Part shown: in pieces, positions 7,666-16,846 of the stretch
Layout of the letters: the number at the start of each line of letters is the position of its first letter
How positions within the stretch are numbered: position 1 is the stretch's first letter
From: Bacteroidia bacterium
GTDB taxonomy: Bacteria; Bacteroidota; Bacteroidia; Chitinophagales; Saprospiraceae
Length of the DNA: 44,578 bases
Direction: 5' to 3'
Assembly: GCA_030430845.1 (NCBI GenBank)
Contig: JAUIKE010000055.1
Coordinates: forward strand, 1 to 44,578
Position numbers and translations under genes: made by a program
The notes under the pieces: model-generated
Seen by the model: the letters and a program-made list of their open reading frames with translations, nothing else
What the model was told of the DNA's origin: nothing
Databases searched by the model: none

Positions 7666-8352
7666 TTATTTTTCACTTAGGTCCTTGATACGGATATTTC
7701 TAAACTTCACCACATAACCATGTCCCAAAAAGCCTATATGCCCTTTGGTCCTTTTCAGGCCGGGATGATCTTTGCCATCCATCGTTCCGTTTTTGCTAGC
7801 CTCCAGGAAATCGCCATCTACAATGGTCGTGCCGTTTAGAATGACTTTTATTTTAGAACCCTCCACGATCACCTCTTCTTCGTTCCACTCTCCTACCGGC
7901 TTCAGGTATCCGCGCTTGGCAGGTATGATCCCGTATACGGAGCCATGATATTGATAAGGCTCTAGATTGGCATACATTTCGGCAGAGTTATCCAGGATCT
8001 GGATTTCTTTTCCTACATAGGCCGCATCTCCTTCGAGGGGAGCATGAATGCCCAGACCATTATTTCCGTCGGGAGGCAGTTGAAATTCAAAACGGAAGAT
8101 AAAGTCACTGTACTCTTTTTCCGTATACAAATTACCGCCACTTCCTTCGGCTCCCTCCACATCGGGATTCACAACGATCATACCATCTACTGCCTGGTAG
8201 GATTGGGTGTTTCCTACCCAGCCATCCAGGTTTTCTCCGTTGAATAAGGTAGTGAAGCCGGCTTCTGGTGAATTTTTACCGGTTCCGCAGGAAGTCATTA
8301 TCAGCATTAAGAGGATCATTACAGATGCCAGGCAGGCGAGCGTCTTTTTCAT
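7666..8352 (-). CDS. DUF1080 lipoprotein, paralogue of next gene
   Basis: This 228-aa lipoprotein (lipobox LIMTSC, Cys near 22) has one DUF1080 domain, recognisable by FTTLFNGENLDGWVGN, NNGLGIHAP, a basic GSKIKVILNG strand and the closing GHIGFLGHGYVVKFRNIRI. It differs from the adjacent copy by carrying the nitrogen-rich GLGIHAP variant rather than GVFFRS, so the two may act on different linkages. It lies about 100 bp downstream of the lactate permease gene on the same strand. The combination of two DUF1080 hydrolases with an exported Gfo/Idh/MocA dehydrogenase fits oxidation-elimination style glycoside cleavage, as an inference. Confidence 0.82.
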   Translation of the reverse strand: MKKTLACLASVMILLMLIMTSCGTGKNSPEAGFTTLFNGENLDGWVGNTQSYQAVDGMIVVNPDVEGAEGSGGNLYTEKEYSDFIFRFEFQLPPDGNNGLGIHAPLEGDAAYVGKEIQILDNSAEMYANLEPYQYHGSVYGIIPAKRGYLKPVGEWNEEEVIVEGSKIKVILNGTTIVDGDFLEASKNGTMDGKDHPGLKRTKGHIGFLGHGYVVKFRNIRIKDLSEK

Positions 8353-8450
8353 TTTGTTGTAGTGATTAGCAATAAAAAAAATAAGTCATTCATTTTGATA
8401 AGTGCTTGTAAGGTAAAAAAAGCTTTCATGACTTTAGCAATCTAAAAGCT

Positions 8451-10139
8451 TTAAAAAGGGTCTACAACCTCAATTAAGTGAATGGCTATTAGGCCGATTA
8501 TTCCAATGACCAATACATAGTATATGGTTGGAATAATGGTTTTTCGCAAAACACTCCCCTCCTGCCCTAGCAAACCTACCGTAGCCGAGGCCGCCACCAC
8601 ATTGTGTATCGCGATCATATTCCCGGCTGCAGCTCCAACGGCCTGAAGGCTGACGATCATGGTGGTTGACATCGTCAGCTTGGCGGCCACTCCAAACTGG
8701 AACAGACTAAACATCAAATTACTCACCGTATTACTGCCGGCTATAAAAGCGCCGAGTGCACCTATCATTGGTGAGAAAAGCGGCCAGATCCTGCCTACTT
8801 TGGCCGCTACATATTCCGCCATGGCAATGGGCATGCTAGAGATTCCAAGTTCATTAATGCCGGAATTAATATAAATTCTGACCATAGGAATTGTAAAGAT
8901 CAGGACAAATCCCGCTCCCCAAATAATTTTTCCGGAATCCCAAAAAGCAGATTTGAATTCTTTAAATTCCATTTTATGTAAAAAAGCCGTGATGAGGACG
9001 ACCAATACCAGAATGCTTCCCGGAAGATACAAGGGTGCAGATGCGGCATTGATCCCCGTACCTAGAATATCATTCCAACTGATTTTTATATTCGATAAAA
9101 ATGCTTTGACCGGTAATTGATCAATTCTGCTCAACACCAAAAACAAGGCAACCAATAAATAAGGAATCCAGGCTTTTACCATCGACATTTTCCTCCCCTC
9201 TGCCATATCCGATATCTTCATTTCCAAAACGCCCAGCCACTCGGCGGGCCATTCAGAAGAAGGAGCAAAATCCCAGCTTTTCTTAGGGATTAAAAAACCT
9301 CTTTTGGCAGCAAAGGTCACTATGCTCAAGCCAACTAAAGCTCCCAGTAATGAAGGAAACTCCGGCCCCAGAAACAGTCCGGCTAACACATAAGGGATGG
9401 TAAAAGCCAGTCCTCCAAACAAGGCAAAAGGGAAAATCGACAAACCTTCTTTCCACGAGCGGTTTTTACCAAAAAAACGGGTCATCATAACACACATAAA
9501 AAGAGGCATAAGTGTGCCGGCCAAGGCATGGATCACCACAGCATTGGTAGTGACCAGTTGAAGATAATCTCCATACTCCATTCCACTTGCAGCTAATTGA
9601 GCCGTGAGTTCCGGATGCTCTATACCGCCTCGAACGCCAACTAATACAGGTGTCCCCACCGCCCCAAAAGTAACAGGTGTGCTCTGCACCATCATGCCGA
9701 GCATCACTGCGGCCAGGGCCGGAAAACCTAAGGCCACCAGCAAAGGAGCCGCAATGGCTGCTGGCGTGCCAAAGCCTGCCGCCCCTTCAATAAAAGCCCC
9801 AAAAAGCCAGACAATAATCACCACCTGCACTCGCCTGTCTTCACTGATGGTCGCAAAACCCTGGCGAATTACAGAAACGGCTCCCGAATATTTTAAGGTA
9901 TTTAAAAGGAGAATGGCCCCGAAAATAATGTATAAAATGTCGGCCGTGATAAACAAGCCCTGGATGGTGGACGCCAACAGGTGATTAAGATCAATATGCC
10001 AAAAAACAGCGGCAATGACTGCAGAAACGATAAAGGCCAAGGGCATCACTCTTTTGGCAGGCCAGCGTAGACCTACCAGTAAAGCACCTACTAAAAGGAT
10101 AGGTAAGATGGCCAGAAAAGCTTGGGTAGCAAGACTCAT
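8451..10139 (-). CDS. lctP: L-lactate permease (LctP family)
   Basis: This 562-aa inner-membrane protein has about 12-14 hydrophobic segments and the family hallmark [22 protein letters not shown], followed by [16 protein letters not shown] and, near the C-terminus, [15 protein letters not shown] and [21 protein letters not shown]. LctP carriers move lactate or glycolate with protons. The gene is 25 bp downstream of the fucosidase gene on the same strand, so it belongs to the carbohydrate operon. Because rhamnose and fucose breakdown can both yield L-lactaldehyde and then L-lactate, the carrier probably imports or exports L-lactate in support of the lutABC route at 41576-44270. Direction of transport cannot be told. 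Confidence 0.93.
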   Translation of the reverse strand: MSLATQAFLAILPILLVGALLVGLRWPAKRVMPLAFIVSAVIAAVFWHIDLNHLLASTIQGLFITADILYIIFGAILLLNTLKYSGAVSVIRQGFATISEDRRVQVVIIVWLFGAFIEGAAGFGTPAAIAAPLLVALGFPALAAVMLGMMVQSTPVTFGAVGTPVLVGVRGGIEHPELTAQLAASGMEYGDYLQLVTTNAVVIHALAGTLMPLFMCVMMTRFFGKNRSWKEGLSIFPFALFGGLAFTIPYVLAGLFLGPEFPSLLGALVGLSIVTFAAKRGFLIPKKSWDFAPSSEWPAEWLGVLEMKISDMAEGRKMSMVKAWIPYLLVALFLVLSRIDQLPVKAFLSNIKISWNDILGTGINAASAPLYLPGSILVLVVLITAFLHKMEFKEFKSAFWDSGKIIWGAGFVLIFTIPMVRIYINSGINELGISSMPIAMAEYVAAKVGRIWPLFSPMIGALGAFIAGSNTVSNLMFSLFQFGVAAKLTMSTTMIVSLQAVGAAAGNMIAIHNVVAASATVGLLGQEGSVLRKTIIPTIYYVLVIGIIGLIAIHLIEVVDPF

Positions 10140-10164
10140 AGGAGCTGGATTTATAAGCTAATGT

Positions 10165-11940
10165 CTAGTCCGTGATCACCCTAAAACATATGGCTGTTTT
10201 AAATTGATCTTGTGAGGCAGGAAAGCTGATTGTTAGCGCTTCTGGTCCTTGCTCCCACTTAATTTTTGCATCGCTTCCCAGCAATTCAACTAATTTAACA
10301 GCTTTCTCCAGTAATCCAGCCTTTTTTCCTAGAGATTTAATGCTCAATTCGCTTCCCGGCCTGGGGACCCTCATGCAGTAGGCATATAAATGGCCGTCTT
10401 TTCCCTGGGTAAAACGGAAATCTTCCTGACTAAACGAAAAGGTATCTTGCTTAGCTCCAATTTTACCAAAGGGAAGCATCCGGATTTTTTCATCCTTACC
10501 TTCACCTAGTTTTTTCCAGGCCTTGCTACCATATATTCCTGCATTGTTGATCTTCATCCAATCGCCAATTTCCTGCAGCATGTCATAACATTCTGGTGCC
10601 AATGAGCCGTCCGGCCGAATGGGGATGCTAACTGCATAGGCTCCGTCTCGGGATACACATTCCAGCAAAAAGCGAATTATGGCATCTGCACTGTACACAA
10701 AATCGGGCCCGTAATACCAGTCTCCCACGGGGTTTTCACCGATCCAGGCCTGGTCAGTTTTGATCTCCTTAGGATATCTTCCTTCGAAAGTCGTAACGAT
10801 TCCTCTTCGGCCGGCCGGGTGGAATTTCACGATACTGAACACATCCGATTTGCCGTGCCTGGCCAGTGACTGATTATAATAGGAAGCAATCACTCGCTGA
10901 GCAGCATCAGATTTAAAACCCGTCCCGCTTTTTTTACCACTAAAAGGCTGCGTATGGTTGCCGTCTGTGTAAATAAAATCCGGATCGTATTTATTAATGA
11001 CATCCAATATTCGAAGCGCCCAATTCGTCGCATACCAATGTGCATAATCCAAATGATTTGAAAAAATCCCCTGCTGAGGGGCATACCTTGATACTCCGAT
11101 CCCTTCATACTCCCTAAAATTAGGCCCGTACAGCATTTTTAGATCATAGGGTTCCCACCATTTGCCGCTGTCTTCCTCATAAACCCATTTCCCGTCGTAC
11201 TGCATCCCGGCATATGGCCCTTCCTGATCACTTCGGAAAGCAGATTCCCACCACCACCAGGTATATTCGTGATGAAAGGTAACCCCATAGTACATATTTT
11301 GCTCCCGAACAGCCTCCGACCATTCCGCCAACAAGTCTCGTTTAGGCCCAAGGTTCACCGAGTTCCACGGCTGAAATTTTGAATCCCAAAGATCGAAGTT
11401 GTCATGATGAACGCCTTGAACAAACAAGAAACGTGCGCCGGCATCATGATAAAGCCGGACTAATTCCTGCGGATCATATTTTTCCGGATTCCAGGTCCGT
11501 AAAACATCTTTGTACCCATGTCCATCAACAGCTGGGTGTCCGTAATCCCGGATATGATTTGCATAAGCTTCCTCTTCTTCTACATACAGACGGCGTGCAT
11601 ACCAATCGCCACTCATTCCGCTGGCCTGTGGGCCAAAGTGAACCCATATCCCGAACTTTGCCTCCCTCAGCCATTCCGGATAATCCTCATAATTTTCATG
11701 AATGGATTCCCAGCTTGATTCATAAGGTCCTTCAAAAATGGGGAAATCCATTTTTACTTCCGGAAAAGAATCCGGATCACCCATGAGGATGGACTTCTCC
11801 GCCTGAGGGGTCGGCAGTGGTGAAGGTATAGGTACCGGATCTGGAAGCTCCAATAAAATGGCTGTTGAATCATTAATAGGTTTCCTATTACAGCTAAACA
11901 ACAGCATTATCAGGAATATTAAGCTTAGGTGAGACTTCAT
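10165..11940 (-). CDS. GH29-like alpha-L-fucosidase lipoprotein
   Basis: This predicted lipoprotein of about 591 aa (lipobox LLFSC, Cys about 17) starts best at ATG 11940; an in-frame ATG lies 9 nt upstream. After a Pro-rich linker comes a TIM-barrel domain typical of family 29: AKFGIWVHFGP (about 97-107), VQGVHHDNFDLWDS, GVTFHHEYT, and PDFIYTDGNH, whose Asp (about 326) corresponds to the catalytic nucleophile. The acid/base is not conserved enough to point to. The enzyme would release L-fucose, or a related 6-deoxy sugar, from oligosaccharides at the outer membrane or in the periplasm. The head of the barrel is GH29-like but divergent, so another terminal sugar is possible. The downstream lactate permease is probably co-transcribed. 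Confidence 0.82.
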   Translation of the reverse strand: MKSHLSLIFLIMLLFSCNRKPINDSTAILLELPDPVPIPSPLPTPQAEKSILMGDPDSFPEVKMDFPIFEGPYESSWESIHENYEDYPEWLREAKFGIWVHFGPQASGMSGDWYARRLYVEEEEAYANHIRDYGHPAVDGHGYKDVLRTWNPEKYDPQELVRLYHDAGARFLFVQGVHHDNFDLWDSKFQPWNSVNLGPKRDLLAEWSEAVREQNMYYGVTFHHEYTWWWWESAFRSDQEGPYAGMQYDGKWVYEEDSGKWWEPYDLKMLYGPNFREYEGIGVSRYAPQQGIFSNHLDYAHWYATNWALRILDVINKYDPDFIYTDGNHTQPFSGKKSGTGFKSDAAQRVIASYYNQSLARHGKSDVFSIVKFHPAGRRGIVTTFEGRYPKEIKTDQAWIGENPVGDWYYGPDFVYSADAIIRFLLECVSRDGAYAVSIPIRPDGSLAPECYDMLQEIGDWMKINNAGIYGSKAWKKLGEGKDEKIRMLPFGKIGAKQDTFSFSQEDFRFTQGKDGHLYAYCMRVPRPGSELSIKSLGKKAGLLEKAVKLVELLGSDAKIKWEQGPEALTISFPASQDQFKTAICFRVITD

Positions 11941-11970
11941 TTTAATCATTTTTTAGAAAAAAACTACTTT

Positions 11971-12134
11971 AAGTACTGGGACAAATTTAATCGTCGAACA
12001 AGAAAATTACTTTCAGAATGCCAACGCGCGCCTTTTTTTCCTAAAGGAATCCCTCCTGCGGGCTGGGTTCCCTCTAGGGTCAGGGCGCGGGTAGGCAAGG
12101 GAGGTTTTATTTGATTAATTTTGTCCCAGTACTT
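11971..12134. repeat. Inverted repeat element overlapping GH43 3' end
   Basis: Arms 11971-11991 and 12114-12134 pair over 21 bp with one mismatch (AGTACTGGGACAAA type). The enclosed 120 bp holds further inverted pairs (GCCAACGCGCGCC with GGGCGCGGGTAGGC, and GGAATCCC with GGGTTCC). The right arm is coding: it supplies the last eight or so codons of the GH43 gene that stops at 12107. The element is unlike the CGAACATTGAA family but has the same doll-in-doll layout. Confidence 0.75.
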
Positions 12135-13054
12135 AGGTCATCCAAAACTTTTTGGGGTACCATAAAAACGGTTCCGTGGCGGGTACCCTCCGGGAAGGAG
12201 ACCTGGGATGAAATATCTTCCCAGTTTTCTAAATCCTCAGATTGAACGGCTCCCATATTATGATTCCGGTACTTGTCAAAGAATACGGTCCAGGTTCCGT
12301 CTATTTGAATAGCGGTAGGCCCCTCTGCCCAATAATCTCCGGTGATGGTTTGGGTAGGCTTAGACCAGGGACCGGTAATGGATTCGGCGGTTACCAGCCA
12401 GATATTTTTTTCCGGCTCTGGTTTTAAGGTTTCATTTTTAAGGAACATGAGATAAGCGTCGGATGACTTTTTAATCGTACAATCGATCACATTAAAACCG
12501 GCATCATAAAAGAGCTTTGTCTCAGAAAAGGATTGGAAGTCTGGCGTAGTTACGTAATACATCCGATGATTGTAATTGGACTCCGCCGTGCTGTCGGTTT
12601 CCGGGAATTGGCCCGTGATGGTTGTTGCCCAATAAATGTAGTACAACTGAGTGGTCTCATCATAGGTCACCTCCGGGGCCCAGCAATTACGGGCTTGCTC
12701 TTCGTGCTCCATAACTGGAATATACTGTTGTTCACTCCAATTGATCAGGTCGGAGGAGTAAGCATATCCTATTCCTTTTTCGTTCCAGCCTACAGTCCAG
12801 ACCATGTGATAGTTGCCATCTTTTCCTTGGATAATACAAGGGTCGCGCATTAGGCGTTCGTTGCCCAATTGGGGTTGTAAGAAAGATTGATCATTATTTA
12901 GGGCCTCCCATTTCAGGCCGTCTGTACTATAGGCAAGGTGAAGGCCATCCTGCCCGTTGTCTTTGAAGTAGGAAAACATATATACTTCCTCTTCCTGACG
13001 ATTACAGCTTAAAATAAAAAGCAACACTATAGAGCTAAGAATAAAGTGACGCAT
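12107..13054 (-). CDS. GH43-like beta-propeller glycosidase, lipoprotein
   Basis: This 315-aa protein has a lipobox (LFILSC, Cys17), so it is anchored at the outer membrane or periplasmic face. The propeller repeats (YSTDGLKWEAL, YSSDLINWSEQ, VQSEDLENWEDI) are typical of GH43/GH32-clan enzymes. Candidate catalytic acids are Asp32 (YFKDNG) or Asp71 (MRDPCI) as base, Asp191 (VIDCTI) as modulator and Glu244 (YWAEGPTAI) as acid. It may remove arabinofuranose or similar side chains of pectin. The C-terminal tail (TGTKLIK) is encoded by an arm of an inverted repeat, so the natural end of the protein may have been altered. It lies 61 bp after the GH105 gene, on the same strand. Confidence 0.8.
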   Translation of the reverse strand: MRHFILSSIVLLFILSCNRQEEEVYMFSYFKDNGQDGLHLAYSTDGLKWEALNNDQSFLQPQLGNERLMRDPCIIQGKDGNYHMVWTVGWNEKGIGYAYSSDLINWSEQQYIPVMEHEEQARNCWAPEVTYDETTQLYYIYWATTITGQFPETDSTAESNYNHRMYYVTTPDFQSFSETKLFYDAGFNVIDCTIKKSSDAYLMFLKNETLKPEPEKNIWLVTAESITGPWSKPTQTITGDYWAEGPTAIQIDGTWTVFFDKYRNHNMGAVQSEDLENWEDISSQVSFPEGTRHGTVFMVPQKVLDDLSTGTKLIK

Positions 13055-13115
13055 GGCAAAATCTTGAGATAGTTAATAGTTTATCAGCGGCTAAAAAAAG
13101 TCATTTCTTCTAAAC

Positions 13116-14270
13116 CTAATTATCATGCATCCGATACACCTCCGCTCCTGCTAGCAAGAAGGCCCCCAGTCCATAATCTTCAAAGTCAGGAATTTTATCA
13201 TAGCTCAAGGGCTGGCCATCTTTAGGTTCCTTTCCGGTACTCTGCAAATAGCCCAGGAAACCATTAGGGTGCAAAGCATCCTTTACCATCGCATTCCAGG
13301 CTTTTAGGATAACAGGTCGGTATTTTTTCTCCTTTAAAAGACCATTATTTACTCCCCAGGCCATGCCGTAGACGAACATGGCCGTTCCACTCGTCTCCTT
13401 TCCTCCGTAATGATTAGGATCATGCAAGCTGACATTCCAAAAACCATCCTCTCTTTGCACCTTAGTCAAAGCCTTGGCCAGTCTTTTTAGATCTTTGATG
13501 TATTCCTTGCGATGGGGTTCTTCCTCCGGAACGATTTCCAACACACGTGCCAACGCCATGATCACCCAGCCATTTCCTCGCGACCAGTAGCAATCCTCGC
13601 CGTTGGGCTCCGTGTAGGGAGGATCGAAATCGGCATCTCGCCACCAGAGTCCGTCTTTTTTGTTGTAAAGCCCGTTATCGCCGTGCTTGTATTTGGAAAA
13701 ATGATACATCTCATACATTCTTTCAAAGTAGGCATCGTTTTCGTAAATGACTCCCAGTTTAGCGAACACAGGCATGCCCATTTGGATGGCATCGATCCAG
13801 CTCCAGTCGTCAATCTTGGAAGTGTTCATCATGCTATCTATGGAAGCCTTAATATATTTTATTTTGTGAGGTTGAGGGTCCATCAGATAGAGGTCGATAT
13901 AAGTTTGGCCGGCGCATTGATTATCTGCGTTTCGGGTATAGGTTTGGCCGTCTCTGAGGTTCCAGTCGTGAAACTCGGCCCAGCGGTAGGCGTAATCGTA
14001 ATATTCCTTTTGAGGATCGAGCTTGAATAACTCCATCAGGCCTTCATAATAAACTGCCCGGGTCCAGATATTGCTGGCTCGCTCCCGATCAGTAATGATC
14101 CGTTTTCCGACATCGGCCCATTTTTTCATAAAATAAGCGTTAGCCAATCGCATTTTTTCAAGAATGTCTCCCTTTTCAGGTAGTGGTTGTGCTTGAAGAG
14201 GGCTTTTGAAAAAACAAAAAACGAGAATAAAAAGTAAGGCAGATGAATACAAATAATGTATACTTTTCAT
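13116..14270 (-). CDS. GH105 unsaturated rhamnogalacturonyl hydrolase
   Basis: This 384-aa secreted protein has a signal peptide of about 27 residues ending in LQAQ. Its (alpha/alpha)6 barrel is that of family 105 (YteR/YesR type, Pfam Glyco_hydro_88), which removes the 4,5-unsaturated uronic acid left at the non-reducing end by pectin lyases. Landmarks are ADNQCAGQTY (Asp116), WSWIDAIQMG (Asp160, the likely catalytic acid of the hydration reaction), YWSRGNGWV and EDYGLGAFLLAGAEVYR. It is the first gene after the terminator at 14382-14425, so it probably has its own promoter within 14271-14381. It works together with the PL22-like lyase and GH106 rhamnosidase of the PUL. Confidence 0.93.
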   Translation of the reverse strand: MKSIHYLYSSALLFILVFCFFKSPLQAQPLPEKGDILEKMRLANAYFMKKWADVGKRIITDRERASNIWTRAVYYEGLMELFKLDPQKEYYDYAYRWAEFHDWNLRDGQTYTRNADNQCAGQTYIDLYLMDPQPHKIKYIKASIDSMMNTSKIDDWSWIDAIQMGMPVFAKLGVIYENDAYFERMYEMYHFSKYKHGDNGLYNKKDGLWWRDADFDPPYTEPNGEDCYWSRGNGWVIMALARVLEIVPEEEPHRKEYIKDLKRLAKALTKVQREDGFWNVSLHDPNHYGGKETSGTAMFVYGMAWGVNNGLLKEKKYRPVILKAWNAMVKDALHPNGFLGYLQSTGKEPKDGQPLSYDKIPDFEDYGLGAFLLAGAEVYRMHDN

Positions 14271-14381
14271 AATGCAATATTTTTAACTTATTGTTTTTCA
14301 GTAAATAATTAGCTATTTTTAAGAATGTAACTTACGCTGTAGACCTCCAGAACTGGCTGGTCGGCCTGAATGAAGACCTCT

Positions 14382-14425
14382 GATAAAAAAAAGAGTGGGG
14401 CTTCCGCCCCACTCTTTTTTTTATC
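14382..14425 (-). terminator. Perfect 20-bp-arm terminator closing the PUL
   Basis: Arms 14382-14401 and 14406-14425 are exact reverse complements over 20 bp around TTCC, with a GTGGGGC core stem flanked by eight A and eight T residues. On the minus strand it follows the 717-aa glycosidase gene directly, and the arm takes in part of its stop codon (14424-14426). It works on either strand by symmetry. It marks the end of the transcription unit that begins at susC. Confidence 0.92.
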
Positions 14426-16574
14426 AGGGCATCTTCACTAATCCTTCCCACTTCACCTTCCACTTCCCATTCTGAGGAAAACCAGGATTAGGCATGTCGG
14501 ATGATCCATCCCATCCGGCCGCCATCATGCCCACCGCCGTCAATAAACCGCCATTGCCCGGCAGGTAAAGTCTTAGGCGCTGATCCTGAAAATTATGTCC
14601 ATTCGGCAAATAGGTATTTTTTTGTACGTCCATCAATAAAGCATCCACTGCAGCATCCTGCTTGCCAAGCCTCGCCGCGTTCATCGCTAACATTGGATAA
14701 TCCCAGCCCCAGGTAGTTTGCCAGTTCCATTTTTTAAGAATTTCATCCAAAGTAGCTGCCATTATCGTCGTATCGATCATTGGACTCAAAGGAAGCATAC
14801 CATAAGCCCCCGTCACGATGGGGTGATCCCGGCGGTTGTCATCATCCGTATAGGCGGTATAGGCCCGGGCACAGGGCAGGTATAATCCGTCCGATACGGG
14901 TAGTGGCGCCAGATCGTCGATTATTTCCTGCCATTTTTCGTTTGGCGGCAAACCAAGTCTTGCTCTCCACTTTTGTGCCACAGAAAGTGCATAATGCCAG
15001 TAGGCTAACTCAAATGGTGGATCGTCCGTTTCGGTAGCGTGGAAAATTTCCTGTGCCGGGATCAGCGGATGACAGAGGTGATATTTCCCGTCAGTAGCAT
15101 CGAATTGAGCAAAGGAAACCATAAATTCAGCTGTTTTGAAAACGATTTCCTCGTATCTTTTCAGGGTCTCTTCATTGGGAGAATGCCGATAAAATAATTC
15201 TGCAAAATAAATGGGATGCGGCTGTTGCCAAACCAGAAACTCTCCTACGCCGGACGGGCTGCTTTTTCCCCTGGGGTCTGTCATCTTAGGCCAACGGACG
15301 CCCTCGAATCCTTGCCATTCTGCTGCTGCCTGGGCCGTGTCGATGATATCCTGATACCAGCCCATGCTGTTTTCTAATAAGTCGATCCGGTCCCACAATG
15401 CAAAATGCACTCCATGCCACCAATGCATTTCGAGGTGAAACTTACCGTACCAGCTGTTAAAAGTCAGACCGGTCTCCTGTGGAGGGTAGATACCAGAGCA
15501 CTGGATCTTGGTGAGATATTGAGACAGCACCACTCTTCTTTCCAGCTCAGCTGCCCGAGGATCGGTGCATTCCGAAAAATCAATGGCACCGCCTGCTGTC
15601 CAAAAGCTCTCCATCCCATCCTGACTGTTTTGGAGTACCTCCTCAAAAGCAGGTATCCCTCCTTCCTCCAAGTCTTCGCTAAAAAGCACACTGGCTGAAA
15701 AAGAATCATTATCGGTATTGGGAGATAATTCATAATAATGATCAGCTACTTCTTCAAAGGCAGCTTCATTTTCCCAGGAAAGCCCGACGTAATAAGTCGT
15801 TTCATCCAATTTCCGTTCCAGCCATTTTTGAGTCGGCTCGTCTCGAATCACAGTTGTTGTATGTTTCTCAGGGCTGTCCCAGTCATAGCCTGGGCAAACA
15901 TGGCAATCCTTTCCATAAGGGAATCTAAGCTTTACCTTCAGCCTTCCTAATGAAATCAAGGGAGATTTGATTTGAAAGGCGATCAAGTCTTGATCCTGGT
16001 GTCCATTCAAAACCACCTCCACCGGCTGCCCGTCTACCTCATACCGGCTGGTAAGCGTTCCGGTCCAAAGATCCAGTTCCTGATCGATGGCTTTGAGGTC
16101 TTCAAGCACAGCTTCTTCGCCATTTTCTTTTATCAACACCAGGCCGACGATGCCCAGGTGCAGTCGATGCGGATTTTGGCGCAGCCAATTGGTTGCTTCC
16201 AAGGCACGGCCTTCTTTGTGTTGGATGGCGATGGGAAATCGGTGGTTATTGCAGGTTTCATATTCCACGGCCACATCATCGATCACGTAATCGCCCTCAT
16301 TGGGAAAACTGTGCCAGCCCCATTGGGATTGGGTCCCAAGGGAAATACCTCTTTCATAATTTTCCGGAAAACTTTGAAGGCCGCTTATATCAGCGGTAAA
16401 GGCAAAATTGCCGTTGCCGACGGATAGCGCGGCCAGTGTATCGGCAGTTGATAGCTTAACATTATTCCTGCTGACTAAGGCATATCGGTCGATTCCGCTT
16501 TCTGCTGGCTCGGTAAGCTGAGTACAGGAAAAAAGGGTTAGAAGGGTGAAAACAGTATAGATAATTTTTCTCAT
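14424..16574 (-). CDS. Putative six-hairpin glycosidase lipoprotein
   Basis: This protein is about 717 aa. The start at ATG 16574 gives a clean lipoprotein signal (lipobox LTLFSC, Cys17); a 40-residue upstream extension of the frame runs into intergenic repeat DNA and is rejected. An N-terminal beta-sandwich (about 20-330) precedes a helical region (about 340-690) with the look of an (alpha/alpha)6 barrel, including KFHLEMHWWHGVHFALWDR, which resembles the acid-containing segment of GH65/GH95-like enzymes, and TTWGWDYPMLAMNAARLG. The Glu in HLEMHWWH is a candidate catalytic residue. I cannot assign a family with confidence. Its place at the end of the PUL suggests it trims a rhamnogalacturonan side chain. 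Confidence 0.75.
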   Translation of the reverse strand: MRKIIYTVFTLLTLFSCTQLTEPAESGIDRYALVSRNNVKLSTADTLAALSVGNGNFAFTADISGLQSFPENYERGISLGTQSQWGWHSFPNEGDYVIDDVAVEYETCNNHRFPIAIQHKEGRALEATNWLRQNPHRLHLGIVGLVLIKENGEEAVLEDLKAIDQELDLWTGTLTSRYEVDGQPVEVVLNGHQDQDLIAFQIKSPLISLGRLKVKLRFPYGKDCHVCPGYDWDSPEKHTTTVIRDEPTQKWLERKLDETTYYVGLSWENEAAFEEVADHYYELSPNTDNDSFSASVLFSEDLEEGGIPAFEEVLQNSQDGMESFWTAGGAIDFSECTDPRAAELERRVVLSQYLTKIQCSGIYPPQETGLTFNSWYGKFHLEMHWWHGVHFALWDRIDLLENSMGWYQDIIDTAQAAAEWQGFEGVRWPKMTDPRGKSSPSGVGEFLVWQQPHPIYFAELFYRHSPNEETLKRYEEIVFKTAEFMVSFAQFDATDGKYHLCHPLIPAQEIFHATETDDPPFELAYWHYALSVAQKWRARLGLPPNEKWQEIIDDLAPLPVSDGLYLPCARAYTAYTDDDNRRDHPIVTGAYGMLPLSPMIDTTIMAATLDEILKKWNWQTTWGWDYPMLAMNAARLGKQDAAVDALLMDVQKNTYLPNGHNFQDQRLRLYLPGNGGLLTAVGMMAAGWDGSSDMPNPGFPQNGKWKVKWEGLVKMP

Positions 16575-16655
16575 TCTTGTTTTTTGTTTTTTTTTTAGAA
16601 CTGTTTTTTGGCCGCACAGACGTGCCCGGCCATACGGCCCCGTATTGGGGTATGG

Positions 16656-16681
16656 GCTGATAAACGCTGATTTATGCTGAT
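16656..16681. repeat. Three 10-bp-spaced GCTGAT repeats
   Basis: GCTGAT begins at 16656, 16666 and 16676, an exact 10-bp period, within the 272-bp space between two PUL genes. Periodic phasing with the DNA helix could reflect a protein-binding or bending role, or repeat decay. Confidence 0.6.
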
Positions 16682-16689
16682 TTGCGCAG

Positions 16690-16846
16690 GTCATTGTGTC
16701 GCTGCGCTGCAGCTTTATTTGGCACTCATTTTTCTGCCTACGGTTAGCACCGTAGGCTAGAAGATTTCACCGCTTCGCGGTTTGTAGGACCTGGCTAAAT
16801 AGCCGCTTTTCGGCGAAAGCTTCCTATGCTTGAGTGTTAACCCGAG
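16690..16846. repeat. Multi-hairpin repeat, core copy A
   Basis: This matches the element at 44308-44483: GTCGCTGCGC then CTGCAGCTT, a CTGCCTACGGTTAGCACCG/TAGGC hairpin, CACCGCTTCG-GG, GGTTTGTAGGAC, an AGCCGC...GGCGAAAGC hairpin and AACCCGAGCT. Copy A lacks the 17-nt insertion seen in copy B and its last hairpin is eroded. The right end reaches the stop codon of the 1220-aa gene. The rest of 16575-16655 is T-rich or GC-rich repeat-like DNA with no gene. Confidence 0.8.

Noticed and set aside
13512..14030. 172-aa open frame on the plus strand
   Set aside because: It lies opposite the GH105 coding sequence, which has conserved motifs in the other frame. It shows no domain or signal of its own.
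14424..16694. Longer start for the six-hairpin gene
   Set aside because: The extra 40 residues are encoded by repeat-like spacer DNA and hide an obvious lipoprotein signal that starts at 16574.
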